From: Phallusia fumigata
Taxonomy: Eukaryota > Chordata > Ascidiacea > Phlebobranchia > Ascidiidae
Reading direction: 5' to 3'
DNA length: 20,930 nucleotides
Assembly (NCBI GenBank): GCA_008931825.1
Contig: QXVZ01027029.1
Coordinates: 1-20,930 of the forward strand
Shown here: piece after piece, positions 1-14,372 of the stretch
Numbering within the stretch: position 1 is the stretch's first letter
Layout: every line of letters begins with the position of its first letter
Notes under the pieces: model-generated
Databases searched by the model: none
What the model saw: the letters and a program-made list of their open reading frames with translations, nothing else
What the model was told of the DNA's origin: nothing
Translations under genes and position numbers: made by a program

Positions 1-1663
1 AAAATATATCCAATGTAATAAAGAAAATGGTATGTGTGGAGAACATCATTTTGAGGTGGTAGTGTATGTGGAATAAAAATTTGGAGAACGCCACCTCTCT
101 AGTTCTAGAACAATTTTTTGAAACTTTAAAGATAAACTCCTGAACTATTTTTTTGTTGGTAAATAATGAAAATATCAAATTTGTTGCTGTGTAATTTTTT
201 AATTTGGAGGGAGTCTCAGAGTTGACTAACTCTTTATAACCATGGCCATAAGTACAATGGGGAAGGTGCTATGGTTGCGAGAATCCCAGCTAATTATTGA
301 TTAAAGGAAAAGCCCGAATGTTGCAACACAACTTCTATTTTGATTCCTGGCTGACCATTAATCTTGAACTAAAACAAACGATCTGTCATTAACCCAGTGC
401 TGCTGTGGATAAAATGAAAATGGTTTTATCACCAGTAACATTTGTACAGGTTAATGTATAAAGCCGACTAATACTTGACCTGAGTGACAATGAAACACTT
501 GAAGCTTTGTTAGTAGGGCTTCAGTGTCACCCTGATTGTTCCCACTTGTCCAAAAGCTTAATTCGTATAGTATGGAAACCAAAAAGTTATTCACTCAAAG
601 TTTTAATGTCTGATATAATGGGCTTTACCACGACTTATTTTTAAGAAATTAATAAAGGTTTCACTTACCACTCCACACCCACCCCCGTAAGTTTTACTGA
701 CTGGCACAGACAGCTTTTAATACTTAACTAAGTCTGGCCCTCCAATTTTTTGTGAAATTAGTCCTTTACTTTGTTGAATTTTTATCGGTGAGTTGTTACG
801 GGCAACTTAAAATAAAAAATGCCTCATTTCCTGCTCATACATGATTTGTGACCATTAGCCCGACTTAACTACTTTCACTATTGGGTGGCAGCCTGTTACT
901 ATATCCACCATCTAGAGCAGGTGCACCTAAGTATTTGCAAACAATAGAACAACCCATGCTGTTTTTTGGTAATTTTTTGATAATGATGAAAGCAAATCTA
1001 GACAATGAGTGATAAAATTGTTTATGATTTGAAATAAAAACTTATCAAACATTTTAATATTTAATGCTTATTAGCAAACCTAGTAAAGGAGATTTTGTTG
1101 TGCTTGTCTTCTTAATATCGTTCATCTTCTAATCATAACTCATGTGCTTGAAAGCGAGGCATAGGAAATCCATTTGGTGAAGCAACCTAAAATTTGCACA
1201 AGGCAAAATGTTTCTGTGCTCACTGGTACATATCACAAAGGGGATAGAAGAAATGGCCCTCCGAAAATTTTGGTTGGGGGGACTTGTATTCATTTGTCCC
1301 CCCAATATTTTTTTATTCAATATTTTAAAAAACTGACACGACCCTTTTTTATTCAATAAGGATGAAACCTAAAAAACTGGTTAAAATATATAAAGCAGGT
1401 TCAAAGCTGGTTTATTGTGGGTTTAAAACGATTTTAGCTTTTTTAAACACTTTTGCAACAGTTAAAGCATTGCAAACAGCTTTAACGGCATTTAAAAGCC
1501 TTGTCTGTCGAAACAAAACCCATTGTTTGTGACTTAAAAAATCTGTATTCTAATCTACAACATAACTTTCCGCACAAAAATAACTGACAATAGCAAAAGT
1601 CCCCCTCTCCACAATAACAAGTACAAGTACAACAAGTTATAACATACAATCTTATGACTTTAG
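1..1663. other. Probable intron or upstream region of the kinase gene, no exon found
   Basis: AT-rich sequence that ends in the acceptor at 1662-1663. I looked for the missing front half of the SH2 domain (the FLVRDS region) on the + strand and did not find it, so the preceding exon probably lies before base 1. The only notable structure is a perfect 10-bp inverted repeat, 1274-1283 against 1296-1305, with a 12-nt loop. Confidence 0.5.
1274..1305. repeat. Perfect 10-bp inverted repeat with 12-nt loop
   Basis: TTGGGGGGAC at 1274-1283 is the exact reverse complement of GTCCCCCCAA at 1296-1305. The AT-rich flanks continue an imperfect match (AAAATTTT on the left, ATATTTT on the right). It may be the end of a small inverted-repeat transposon or a simple hairpin. 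No partner end was identified. Confidence 0.4.
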
Positions 1664-7673
<6,010 letters not shown>

Positions 7674-8347
7674 GTTAAACAACATATCCGTCTTTCCCAG
7701 CCATTTTTAACAGTCAGTCATCTATTGTCTTTGCTTAGCTAGCTGTATTGTGATTCTTGCGGTAATCAGCATCTGCACTTTCCTGTTTTGCTGTGACCAA
7801 GTCAGAGTGAGTGTTTTCTGTTTTATTCTACTTTAAATCCCCTACATTTCTTGATCATGTTCGTTCCAGACCAGAAACTAATCCTCATGAGATGGCCACA
7901 GGTTTCTATGCATTAACATTTCTTCAAATCGTTACTTTATTTTATGCAGCTTTTTTATGTATCTTCCTGAATCTTCTATTGTACGTATAAGGTACCCGCA
8001 CCAACAGCCCGAAATAACTGCACCCCCCTACAAGACTTTTCCGAGTATGTCGATAGAGGTCTTTTTGTTGAACATGTGTGCACTTTTCCGGTTATACATA
8101 TTTCATTTTTGTTGTTTGTTTTTTATCATAGAAATTTGTGGAATCAATTGTTTCATAATTTCATCTGTTATTTATTGTTAAATGGTCTCAAGTGCAAAAA
8201 TACTATTTTATCTGCCCTGTAAAAAGAGTCTTTGTGGATTTTTCGTCAGATAATGCAGTGAATGGAAAAAATAATTTATTTACAAAACAAATTCTATAAT
8301 ATTACATTCCCACAACAATGCAAAGACTACAATCAATTTTCTAAATC
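7674..8347. other. Convergent 3' untranslated and intergenic DNA between the kinase and SRA1
   Basis: Lies between the kinase stop (7673) and the SRA1 stop (8348 on the other strand). I saw no canonical AATAAA for the kinase here. The SRA1 signal is at 8275-8280 on the minus strand. An open frame at 7957-8181 is AT-rich and shows no domain. Confidence 0.6.
8275..8280 (-). other. Poly(A) signal AATAAA for the SRA1-like gene
   Basis: Read on the minus strand, 8280-8275 is AATAAA, 68 nt past the SRA1 stop codon. It is the nearest canonical hexamer downstream of the stop. Cleavage would fall near 8250-8265. Confidence 0.6.
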
Positions 8348-9096
8348 TCAGTTTGGATCATCACAATCTTTCAAAAGGTTGATGAGTCGCTTGACTCCTG
8401 GCATCCACTGACCCACCTACAATTTAGCACTTATTTATTACTAAATAGGGTTTATTTTTTTCAAATTTACCTCTGCAATATGGTCACAAGTTAAGCCAAC
8501 GTGAACATCCCATGCCTTTTGATAATGTTTGTTACACAGGTGGAAAACAAGTTCTCTCATTTTGTTTGTCACGCTGTCAGAAAGCTCATTGGCCCTCATC
8601 ATTGTTATAAATAGGTTTATCTGTTTCTCAACTTCTTTCTTTAATGTAGCCTGAAATAGATTTGTGCAATTATTGGTGATAAGTATAGTATACGCACCAC
8701 AGGACACACCTCTAGTTTGTCCATAATCATGAGTAACTGCAGTACTGTATCAAATTTTTCATCACATTTTATTTCTACTGGGTCTTCAGCCTTATCATCA
8801 ACAATGGGTGATACAATTGCATCTGTAGGTCCCATGTTTGGTGTAAAGAAATTAACTTTTACAGTTGGTTGGTCAGGAGCTGTGTCTTTTTGAGTAACTG
8901 CTCCTTGATGGACACTGCCTATTGGTGGCGGCTTGTTGGAGTCTAGTGCATTGCTGTATGTGTTTTCAGCAGCTTTAGTTTCATTACCCAAGTACGCCAC
9001 CCGCTTGTTTAGTAAATTTCTCCTGGTCTTTGTGTCAGAATGCACTTGATAACTCAATTTTGGTGGGTCATTCCACCCTGGCCCACCAGGCTGCAT
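8348..9096 (-). CDS. SRA1: Steroid receptor RNA activator protein (SRA1-like)
   Basis: Three exons on the minus strand: 9096-8710, 8650-8471 and 8416-8348, with 59- and 54-nt phase 0 introns, giving 211 residues (human SRA1 is about 230). The N-terminus carries the family hallmark GWNDPPKLSY followed by RRNLLNKRV. A Pro/Ser/Thr-rich linker follows, then the helical C-terminal domain (from about residue 115) with MRELVFHLCNKHY, KAWDVHVGL, DHIAE and VGQWMPGVKRLI. The last exon is only 22 codons and is found by matching the conserved QWMxGVKRLI end. SRA1 is known in vertebrates as both a coactivator RNA and a protein that modulates nuclear-receptor transcription. Its C-terminal fold resembles the PRP18 splicing factor. 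The start is the first Met after an acceptor at 9131-9130. The frame is open back to that acceptor, so a longer N-terminus via an upstream exon is possible. It follows eEF1-gamma on the same strand. Confidence 0.9.
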
Positions 9097-9129
9097 TTCC
9101 CAACAGTCCCAAAAAAGCCTCCCTAGTTC

Positions 9130-9131
9130 CT
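9130..9131 (-). promoter_or_regulatory. Splice acceptor just upstream of SRA1, candidate trans-splice site
   Basis: On the minus strand a T-rich tract ends TTATTTTAG at 9130, 33 nt before the SRA1 ATG. No donor for a cis intron is evident between it and the eEF1-gamma stop 175 nt upstream. It could therefore take a spliced leader, as expected for the second gene of an operon. A conventional 5' UTR intron with a distant donor is not excluded. Confidence 0.45.
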
Positions 9132-9180
9132 AAAATAACACCTTTAAACAAAAACACACACAATGCATCTGTTACCATTA

Positions 9181-9186
9181 TTTAAT
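9181..9186 (-). other. ATTAAA poly(A) signal for eEF1-gamma
   Basis: On the minus strand, 9186-9181 reads ATTAAA, the commonest variant hexamer, 120 nt past the eEF1-gamma stop. Cleavage would fall close to 9165, leaving only about 35 nt before the SRA1 acceptor. Confidence 0.45.
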
Positions 9187-9305
9187 TTGATTGTTTGATA
9201 AACTATGACAAAGCCATACATTTCTACCTCCCAATGCACAATATCAGGAAACAGGAAACAAAAAGCATTTGTAAACTGAAACTTGTTGCAATCATAACAA
9301 GAGTT

Positions 9306-10562
9306 CTACTTGTATTCAGAGCCATCTACACATTTCAAGCCATGGAAGTCGCCCTCAAATCTAAAAAACTTGTTGATTGAATCTTTGGTGCACTGGTCAT
9401 CGATATCCAACTTGTCCCAACTGAAATACTCATAATCTATTTGCCAATCAGGGCTCCGCTCAAATGCAAGTTCATGCCCAAGCCAAACCCAAATACCCTC
9501 TATCTCAAATTTTTTTCCAGTATCATCACCAAGTAGCAGCATTACCCCAAAAGCATTCTTGCGGAGCTTTTCCAGCCTCTGCAACATTCCATTGATGAGG
9601 TTCATCGACATAAACTTCATAGACAACTCATCGTTGTACTTGTATTTGCAATGCCAAATTGAATAATTTTCTTTGGGAAACTTATCCAGGAAATATTGGA
9701 ATGACTCATCCCCTGAACTATTAGAGTAAGTCCGCTTCCAGAGTTCCATATCAAAGGTAGGTTCTGGGCTATTGGCCCAAGGGTCAACCTTTTTTGCCGG
9801 TGCTGCGGGAGGGGCTGCCTCTTCTCCACCACCAACTTCTTCCTTCTTTGGTTTCTTCTCTTGTGCCTTCGGTTTGGCCTTGGATGTTTGTTCTTTTTTA
9901 GCGGATTTGCCACACACCTCATTGTACTTTTTTGAATCAAACTGAGCCATTTTGGTACACAGCTTCACATCACCCAGCACAGACTTGAATTGGGGTTGGT
10001 TAATCAAGGTGGTAAACCAGCGGTTCACATTTGGAAAAGATGAGCGGAAATCAGGATCAAAAACACCCACATACAGCATCAGTAGCGTACAAGCCAAGGA
10101 GATATCTGCTTGAGAAATCCTTTCACCAACCAAAAATGTATGAGACAAAAGATGATTGTTCAACATAGCCAATACTTTTTTGATGTCTTCTTTCGCTTTT
10201 TCTGTTGCCCCTTTGTTGTACTGCATTATACCAAGAGTTGGATAAACCCAAGTACATGCTGAAGGAAGAATTTCATTGTCAGCTACACCAATCCACTGCA
10301 AGACTTCAGCCTCATTGGCCCCCCCTCTGGTCTCGTCATTTCCTACATAATAGGCAATGGCGTTGGTTTCAAAGAGGGTAACTCCATTCCCTTCAAAGGC
10401 GGGTACTTTGCCCAACGGAAACTTTTTTAAAAACTCTGCAGACTTGTCAGTTTCTCCAACAACAAAGTCGGCAACCTCTAAATTCTTTCCACTAAAAGCT
10501 GCAGCAATTTGAATTTTATGTGCTTGAAAGCTACTAGGAAAAGCGTATAGTTTTCCAGCCAT
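9306..10562 (-). CDS. EEF1G: Elongation factor 1-gamma (eEF1G), single exon
   Basis: An uninterrupted 418-residue frame (human 437). The start is the Met of MAGKLYAFP, which aligns with the eEF1G N-terminus. The frame stays open for about 230 bases further upstream, but that stretch has no similarity. Residues 1 to about 80 form a GST N-terminal (thioredoxin-like) domain with KVPAFEG and ETNAIAYYV. About 85-205 is the GST C-terminal domain (TWVYPTLGIM, TFLVGERISQADI, NRWF, INQPQF, KLCTKMAQFD). About 208-250 is a Lys/Pro/Ala/Glu-rich linker. The rest is the eEF1G-specific domain (YKYNDEL, LINGMLQRLEKLRKNAFG, ELAFERSPDWQIDYE). eEF1G is the scaffold of the eEF1B complex, which reloads eEF1A with GTP during elongation. 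No intron interrupts the coding region, yet no stop, frameshift or A-tail suggests a dead retrocopy. Confidence 0.97.
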   Translation of the reverse strand: MAGKLYAFPSSFQAHKIQIAAAFSGKNLEVADFVVGETDKSAEFLKKFPLGKVPAFEGNGVTLFETNAIAYYVGNDETRGGANEAEVLQWIGVADNEILPSACTWVYPTLGIMQYNKGATEKAKEDIKKVLAMLNNHLLSHTFLVGERISQADISLACTLLMLYVGVFDPDFRSSFPNVNRWFTTLINQPQFKSVLGDVKLCTKMAQFDSKKYNEVCGKSAKKEQTSKAKPKAQEKKPKKEEVGGGEEAAPPAAPAKKVDPWANSPEPTFDMELWKRTYSNSSGDESFQYFLDKFPKENYSIWHCKYKYNDELSMKFMSMNLINGMLQRLEKLRKNAFGVMLLLGDDTGKKFEIEGIWVWLGHELAFERSPDWQIDYEYFSWDKLDIDDQCTKDSINKFFRFEGDFHGLKCVDGSEYK

Positions 10563-10630
10563 TTTATAAAATTTGTAAGTGAAATCGGCCCGATGACACG
10601 TGTAGCATGTACCACACCACAGGGAGGAGT

Positions 10631-10640
10631 AAAAAAAGGA
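10631..10640 (-). promoter_or_regulatory. Possible TCT initiator / 5' terminal oligopyrimidine start of eEF1-gamma
   Basis: The minus strand reads TTCCTTTTTTTAC here, fitting the TCT initiator (YYCTTTYY) if transcription begins at the C at 10638. That would give a 76-nt 5' UTR opening with eight pyrimidines. eEF1G is a known TOP mRNA in vertebrates, so the motif is expected. No transcription data are available to me. Confidence 0.35.
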
Positions 10641-11000
10641 ACCTCTCGCTGAGAGCTTGCGCAATGCGTGGGCATATTTGTAATCCGATGCAGCAGGGTA
10701 TTTTGGCATGATTTTTTTGTGAAAAAAAGGAAATGAACAACATTCCAATTCCAAACACGGTCTAACAAAAGAGACACTTTGTTTTTTTAACATTCAAAGT
10801 ATTCTTTGTTTTTTATTTATGCCCCAATTTTGTAATAAAACAGGAATCAAGGTGATAAACCTGCAAGCTTTTGTTGTTGTTCTGCTTTTGCCATCTGATC
10901 TCTATTTGCCGTGTGTTCACTGTTCACATTCACTGTGTTGCGCTTGTTGATCTGAGTGTTTTAGACGTGTTTTTGTGACTGTGTTTTTTAAGTTGTTTTT
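10641..11000. promoter_or_regulatory. Divergent promoter region between eEF1-gamma and RCHY1
   Basis: About 360 bases separate the likely eEF1-gamma start from the RCHY1 acceptor, so a shared bidirectional promoter is plausible from layout alone. I see no TATA box, canonical E-box or other motif that I would assert. Confidence 0.4.
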
Positions 11001-11002
11001 AG
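11001..11002 (+). promoter_or_regulatory. Splice acceptor 14 nt before the RCHY1 start, candidate trans-splice site
   Basis: GTTGTTTTTAG ends at 11002 and the RCHY1 ATG is at 11017. A strong pyrimidine-AG so close to the start is typical of spliced-leader acceptors, but it also fits a short 5' UTR intron. Confidence 0.4.
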
Positions 11003-11016
11003 CCTTTTCCGCCCTC

Positions 11017-12560
11017 ATGGAATCATCCTTGAATGTTGGCCGGTCAGGTTGTGGCTGCAAACATTACCAGCGAATGTGCAAGTTCGTAAGTCCTTGTTGC
11101 AACAAAGTATTTTCCTGCAGGCTTTGCCACGACGAAGAAATTGCCTCTCACACGCTTGACAGACACGCTGTTGAAAAAATTGTATGTTCTGTGTGTAATT
11201 TAACACAGGAAGTTTCAGACAAGTATGTATTTACAGTGTAGTTGGTAATACTGCAAACATTTTGACTTTATGACACATTTTTTGATATCTCACAGATGCA
11301 AAGCCTGCAATGTAGAATTTGGACACTACTTTTGTGCCATTTGTCGACTTTATGATGATAAGGACAAACAACAATTCCATTGTGACCTCTGTGGAATTTG
11401 TAGAGTAGGTGGAAGGGAAAATTTTAAACATTGCAAAACATGTGGATATTGCTTAGGAAATGAAATTATTAGAAGTCATAAGTAAGTTGAGGTAAAAAAT
11501 GAAAGTGGGAATCATCTAACTTAGTTATTCTGAACTGTTGATCTTAGAACTGCATGGGCCCTTCACGTTACACTCTTCATACAACAAAATTGTTGTCACT
11601 TTTACAGATCATTTTTATGTAACACACTTCTTGCGAAAAAAAGAATTTTTCATTGTTTGTTTTCCATATTGTTGCAAAGAACAAAAGTCAAAGGTTGTAA
11701 ATAGTCCTTTGTTGTACATAAAAAGGGATTTTTATGTATCACTACAGGCTAATTACTGTTAATTTTACAGTTTTGTTGCCTAGCTTAGTAAATAGTTTAA
11801 ATTGTTGCATCGCTTATTAGGCACTGGCTGGAAGAATAAATTAACTGCTTGGTTTGTTTCTTGGCATTGTGCCATATTTTACATTTTGTACAGTTGGATG
11901 CAGAAATAAAGCATACTCCCATGCCTTAACCGTTTTACTCCCATATCTTAACCATTTTCGATGGCCCATCACTTGAATGAAGTTGGTCTAGCCAATTAAA
12001 ATTATTTGGTGTGATTACAGATGTATTGAAAGTAATTCAAAACGAGATTGTCCAATTTGTCTTGAAGACTTACACAATTCCACAATTGCCTGCCATGTTC
12101 CCAGTTGTGGACATGTTTTGCACACCTTATGTTATGAAAAATTGTTAAAAGCTGGAGATTTTCGGTGTGCGATTTGTGGCATTTCCACTGTCTCCATGAC
12201 AGAACATTGGAAAAAGGTTGGGTTATGATTGTACCAATGTGTACTGCTTGGTTTGTTTCTTGGCATTGTACCATGTTTTACTTTTTGTACAGTTGGATGC
12301 AGAAATAGAGCATACTCCCATGCCTGAAGAATATCGAAACATAAAACAGTGGATTTTGTGCAAAGACTGTCATGAGGTACTTTTTTTGATGTTGGTAATG
12401 TCAAGATGCTACCAGTCACAACCCATTGAGTCCTTTGGATTGCAAAAAACACTAAATTTTTCAGGTGTCAGAGGTTAAGTTTCACATCTTTGGCCAGAAA
12501 TGCAAAGACTGTGGGTCATACAACACATGTGGGACAGACGCTCCTTCAACTGAAGTGTAA
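11017..12560 (+). CDS. RCHY1: RING finger and CHY zinc finger E3 ubiquitin ligase (RCHY1/Pirh2)
   Basis: Five exons: 11017-11222, 11296-11481, 12021-12216, 12293-12376 and 12465-12560, with phases agreeing throughout. They encode 255 residues (human 261). Residues about 10-68 form the CHY zinc finger ([25 protein letters not shown]). About 69-130 is the CTCHY finger ([36 protein letters not shown]). About 132-180 is a RING-H2 finger ([32 protein letters not shown]). The C-terminus has [14 protein letters not shown] and a zinc-ribbon pair, CKDC and [15 protein letters not shown]1 transfers ubiquitin to targets that in vertebrates include p53. All zinc ligands I can place are present. The start is the first ATG after the acceptor at 11002. 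Intron 3 (11482-12020) contains a partial copy of the exon 4 start. The gene diverges from eEF1-gamma. Confidence 0.96.
11482..12020 (+). other. RCHY1 intron 3, carrying a partial exon duplicate
   Basis: A 539-nt intron, much longer than the gene's other introns (73 to 88 nt). Most of the extra length is AT-rich sequence, plus the duplicated block at 11844-11926 described separately. Confidence 0.8.
11844..11926 (+). pseudogene. Duplicated intron end plus 5' half of RCHY1 exon 4 (pseudo-exon)
   Basis: This 83-nt block matches 12243-12325 with four mismatches and no gaps. It carries the polypyrimidine tract, the acceptor TGTACAG and the exon 4 start (LDAEI, HTPMP). The copy runs straight into TAA, so using it would truncate the ligase after the RING domain. 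The working exon at 12293 has Glu where the copy has Lys. It is a local duplication, not needed for the protein. Confidence 0.8.
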
Positions 12561-13472
12561 TATTTCCAATGCCTAACGAAAGCTCATTTGTTTTGTATGC
12601 TAACAAGTGTACAAGTACATGTATTTTGTATGTAACTCGTGTAGGCATTAGAACATGTGTGCAAGGATGGCATTACTGTACGGTACGTACAAGTTGCGCG
12701 TACCTCGTTACGAAAGGCGTACCGTACCTTTTGATGATTTTTGCTGCGTACCGTACCGCCATCCAAAGATAGGAAACGGTAAGGTACATGTTGAGTTGTG
12801 CGAACCTCGTTGCGAAGGGCGTGCCATATCGTACTGCCATTCTTGCATACGTGTCTTTGGCAAGTGTTGTGCACAGCCCAATGTAATTTTTTTGAATCCA
12901 ATGTAGCTTTTTGTTTGGGAGGTCATCAATTTGAAAGTGATTCAGGTGCAAAGGGTCATGTAACGACAGAAACTCAATGCAAAGCGATTACAAAAGATGT
13001 ACGTCACGACGCAATGTGATGTGCAATAACGTGTGCAACGGCAAGACTTACTTTTTTCCAAAGAAACTGGTTAATCCCCCTGTGCACAAAAAAAAGCTAA
13101 ACTGCTCACTACAACAGCACTTAAATGAAAACCACTTTTAAAGTTTTGTACACTATTTCAAAAAAGTAAGTGTAAACCAGTCAGTCCAAGTCATGTCCGA
13201 GGGCTGGAGCTGATTCAACAATCACGTCAAAATAAATTTAAATGCAAATCTGACACTATTTGCTGTTTCACAAGCTAGCAAGTTTGTGAGTCGTCGCGTT
13301 TTGTACGAAACCAACATGACGTTAGGCCAAGAGTCGATTAAACAAAGGTATAAGTTGTAAAAAAATTCTAGCTTTTCGGAATTTACCAATCTTGTGACTC
13401 GATTCATTACAACACCGGCTCCTAACGTTAAATAATTTAAAAAAACAAGTTCGGTGACTCTCTAGTATTTTT
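12561..13472. other. Intergenic region between RCHY1 and the next gene, with repeats near its start
   Basis: The first 300 bases hold an unusual cluster of GTACC/GGTAC words (separate entry). From about 13000 on, CpG becomes commoner. I found no supported gene, and no clear poly(A) signal close to the RCHY1 stop. Confidence 0.55.
12665..12835. repeat. Cluster of imperfect direct and inverted repeats rich in GTACC/GGTAC
   Basis: 12693-12724 and 12795-12826 are direct repeats (26 of 32 identical, offset 102). GGATGGC..GTACGGTACG at 12665-12688 is the inverse of CGTACCGTACCGCCATCC at 12747-12764, apart from a short insertion. Several short open frames on both strands are by-products of this. 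It may be a small foldback element. No target-site duplication was identified. Confidence 0.55.
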
Positions 13473-13474
13473 AG
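13473..13474 (+). promoter_or_regulatory. T-rich acceptor 9 nt before the start of the unrecognised small gene
   Basis: AGTATTTTTAG ends at 13474 and the ATG is at 13484. This is the third gene in the window with such an acceptor directly before its start codon. Confidence 0.35.
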
Positions 13475-13483
13475 TACCTTTTA

Positions 13484-13998
13484 ATGGACTGTAAAGTTTT
13501 ATCATCTTTACAAGAGAGCTTGAGCGAATTGCCTGTGGAAATATTGGTTTGTCGAAGTTCTAAAAACACTGGATGTTTCTGTTAAACAGCGTGATGTACA
13601 AGTACTTATAGCAGCAATACTTCATTACATTACCTGGGAATGCGAGACATGCTGCCGTTGTCTTTTACGATACATGGCTGAATCCTCCAGAGACTGTCGA
13701 ATCGGTGGCACCACTCATCGACCAAGCTGAAGCGTATGGATTTTATGAAGGAAAGGAAAAAAGTGTGGCACGGCTTAATCTCGGGGTCATGCACACAACT
13801 CCTCGGATGGTTTGTAGGTAATGCGTTCCAGTTCAACTCAGTTAGCACAGAAATTGAGCGTACTCGGTGGAGCGAAACGAAAAAACAACCCCGCTGTTGG
13901 TAATTTCAACTTGGTTGAGCTTCGAACACAATGTAGAAGCAACTGGCTTTGTGGTTTGTGCTGGTTCGCGTGAAAAACTGCCGCAGTTGACAGAGTAG
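13484..13998 (+). CDS. Unrecognised small protein, three exons, 115 residues
   Basis: Proposed exons are 13484-13546, 13612-13817 and 13920-13998, with introns of 65 and 102 nt. I do not recognise the family. The chain starts MDCKVLSSLQESLSELPVEI, whose SELPVEIL recalls an F-box opening but is too short to claim one. The middle exon stays open for 69 codons and reads like a real, mostly helical protein (FYDTWLNPPETVE, LIDQAEAYGFYEG, SVARLNLGVMHTTPR), faintly TPR-like. The last exon gives FEHNVEATGFVVCAGSRE and ends at TAG 13996. Evidence for reality is the phase agreement, GTAATG at the second donor, TTATAG at the first acceptor and an acceptor just before the ATG. The first donor (GTTTGT) is weak, and the third exon is the least certain. 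If the second intron is not removed, the chain stops at 13819 after about 90 residues. Confidence 0.45.
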
Positions 13999-14372
13999 CA
14001 TGCATAGATGCATTCAAGCTGTGTTCATGTTGTTAACGAAACTGCAAAAAATTATCTTAAAGTTGTTTACACCCGAAGTGTTAAAAAAGCATTGTTAAGT
14101 TAACTGCAGAAATGTTTATTTTTCCACTTTGATGCACATGCAAAGCTGGTTTAGACAAACATTTACGTGGATGTAGTGCATGAAGCTTACAAGACCTGAT
14201 TTGAGCGTGTCGTTTTGGACATAGGCTTTAAACAGGCCCACGACACTGAACTACAAGGCTGTGAATTTTCCAGTCTAGCCTCAAATTTCTCTTGAATTTT
14301 TAACGAAACGATTCGTGTCGATTTTAGTCAGCGTAAAATGTAGCCACAAAAGGGCATTGTCAGCTCAAGGTA
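13999..14372. other. Intergenic DNA before the Patched-domain gene
   Basis: About 375 bases with no supported coding sequence. A T-rich acceptor-like TTTTAG lies near 14325, and an upstream ATG-TAG pair near 14338 precedes the proposed starts. Confidence 0.5.

Noticed and set aside
241..300. Short + frame (HKYNGEG...RIPANY) resembling the end of an SH3 domain, where a Tec SH3 exon might be expected
   Set aside because: Only about 25 codons between stops, a four-residue insertion compared with SH3 ends, a TGA straight after ANY and no donor. Probably chance.
10563..10793. In-frame N-terminal extension of eEF1-gamma
   Set aside because: The frame is open, but the family begins at MAGKLYAFP. 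The extra sequence has no similarity and overlaps the likely 5' UTR.
12569..12951. Several overlapping 60-105-codon frames on both strands
   Set aside because: Products of the GTACC repeat block, with mutually overlapping frames and no recognisable domains.
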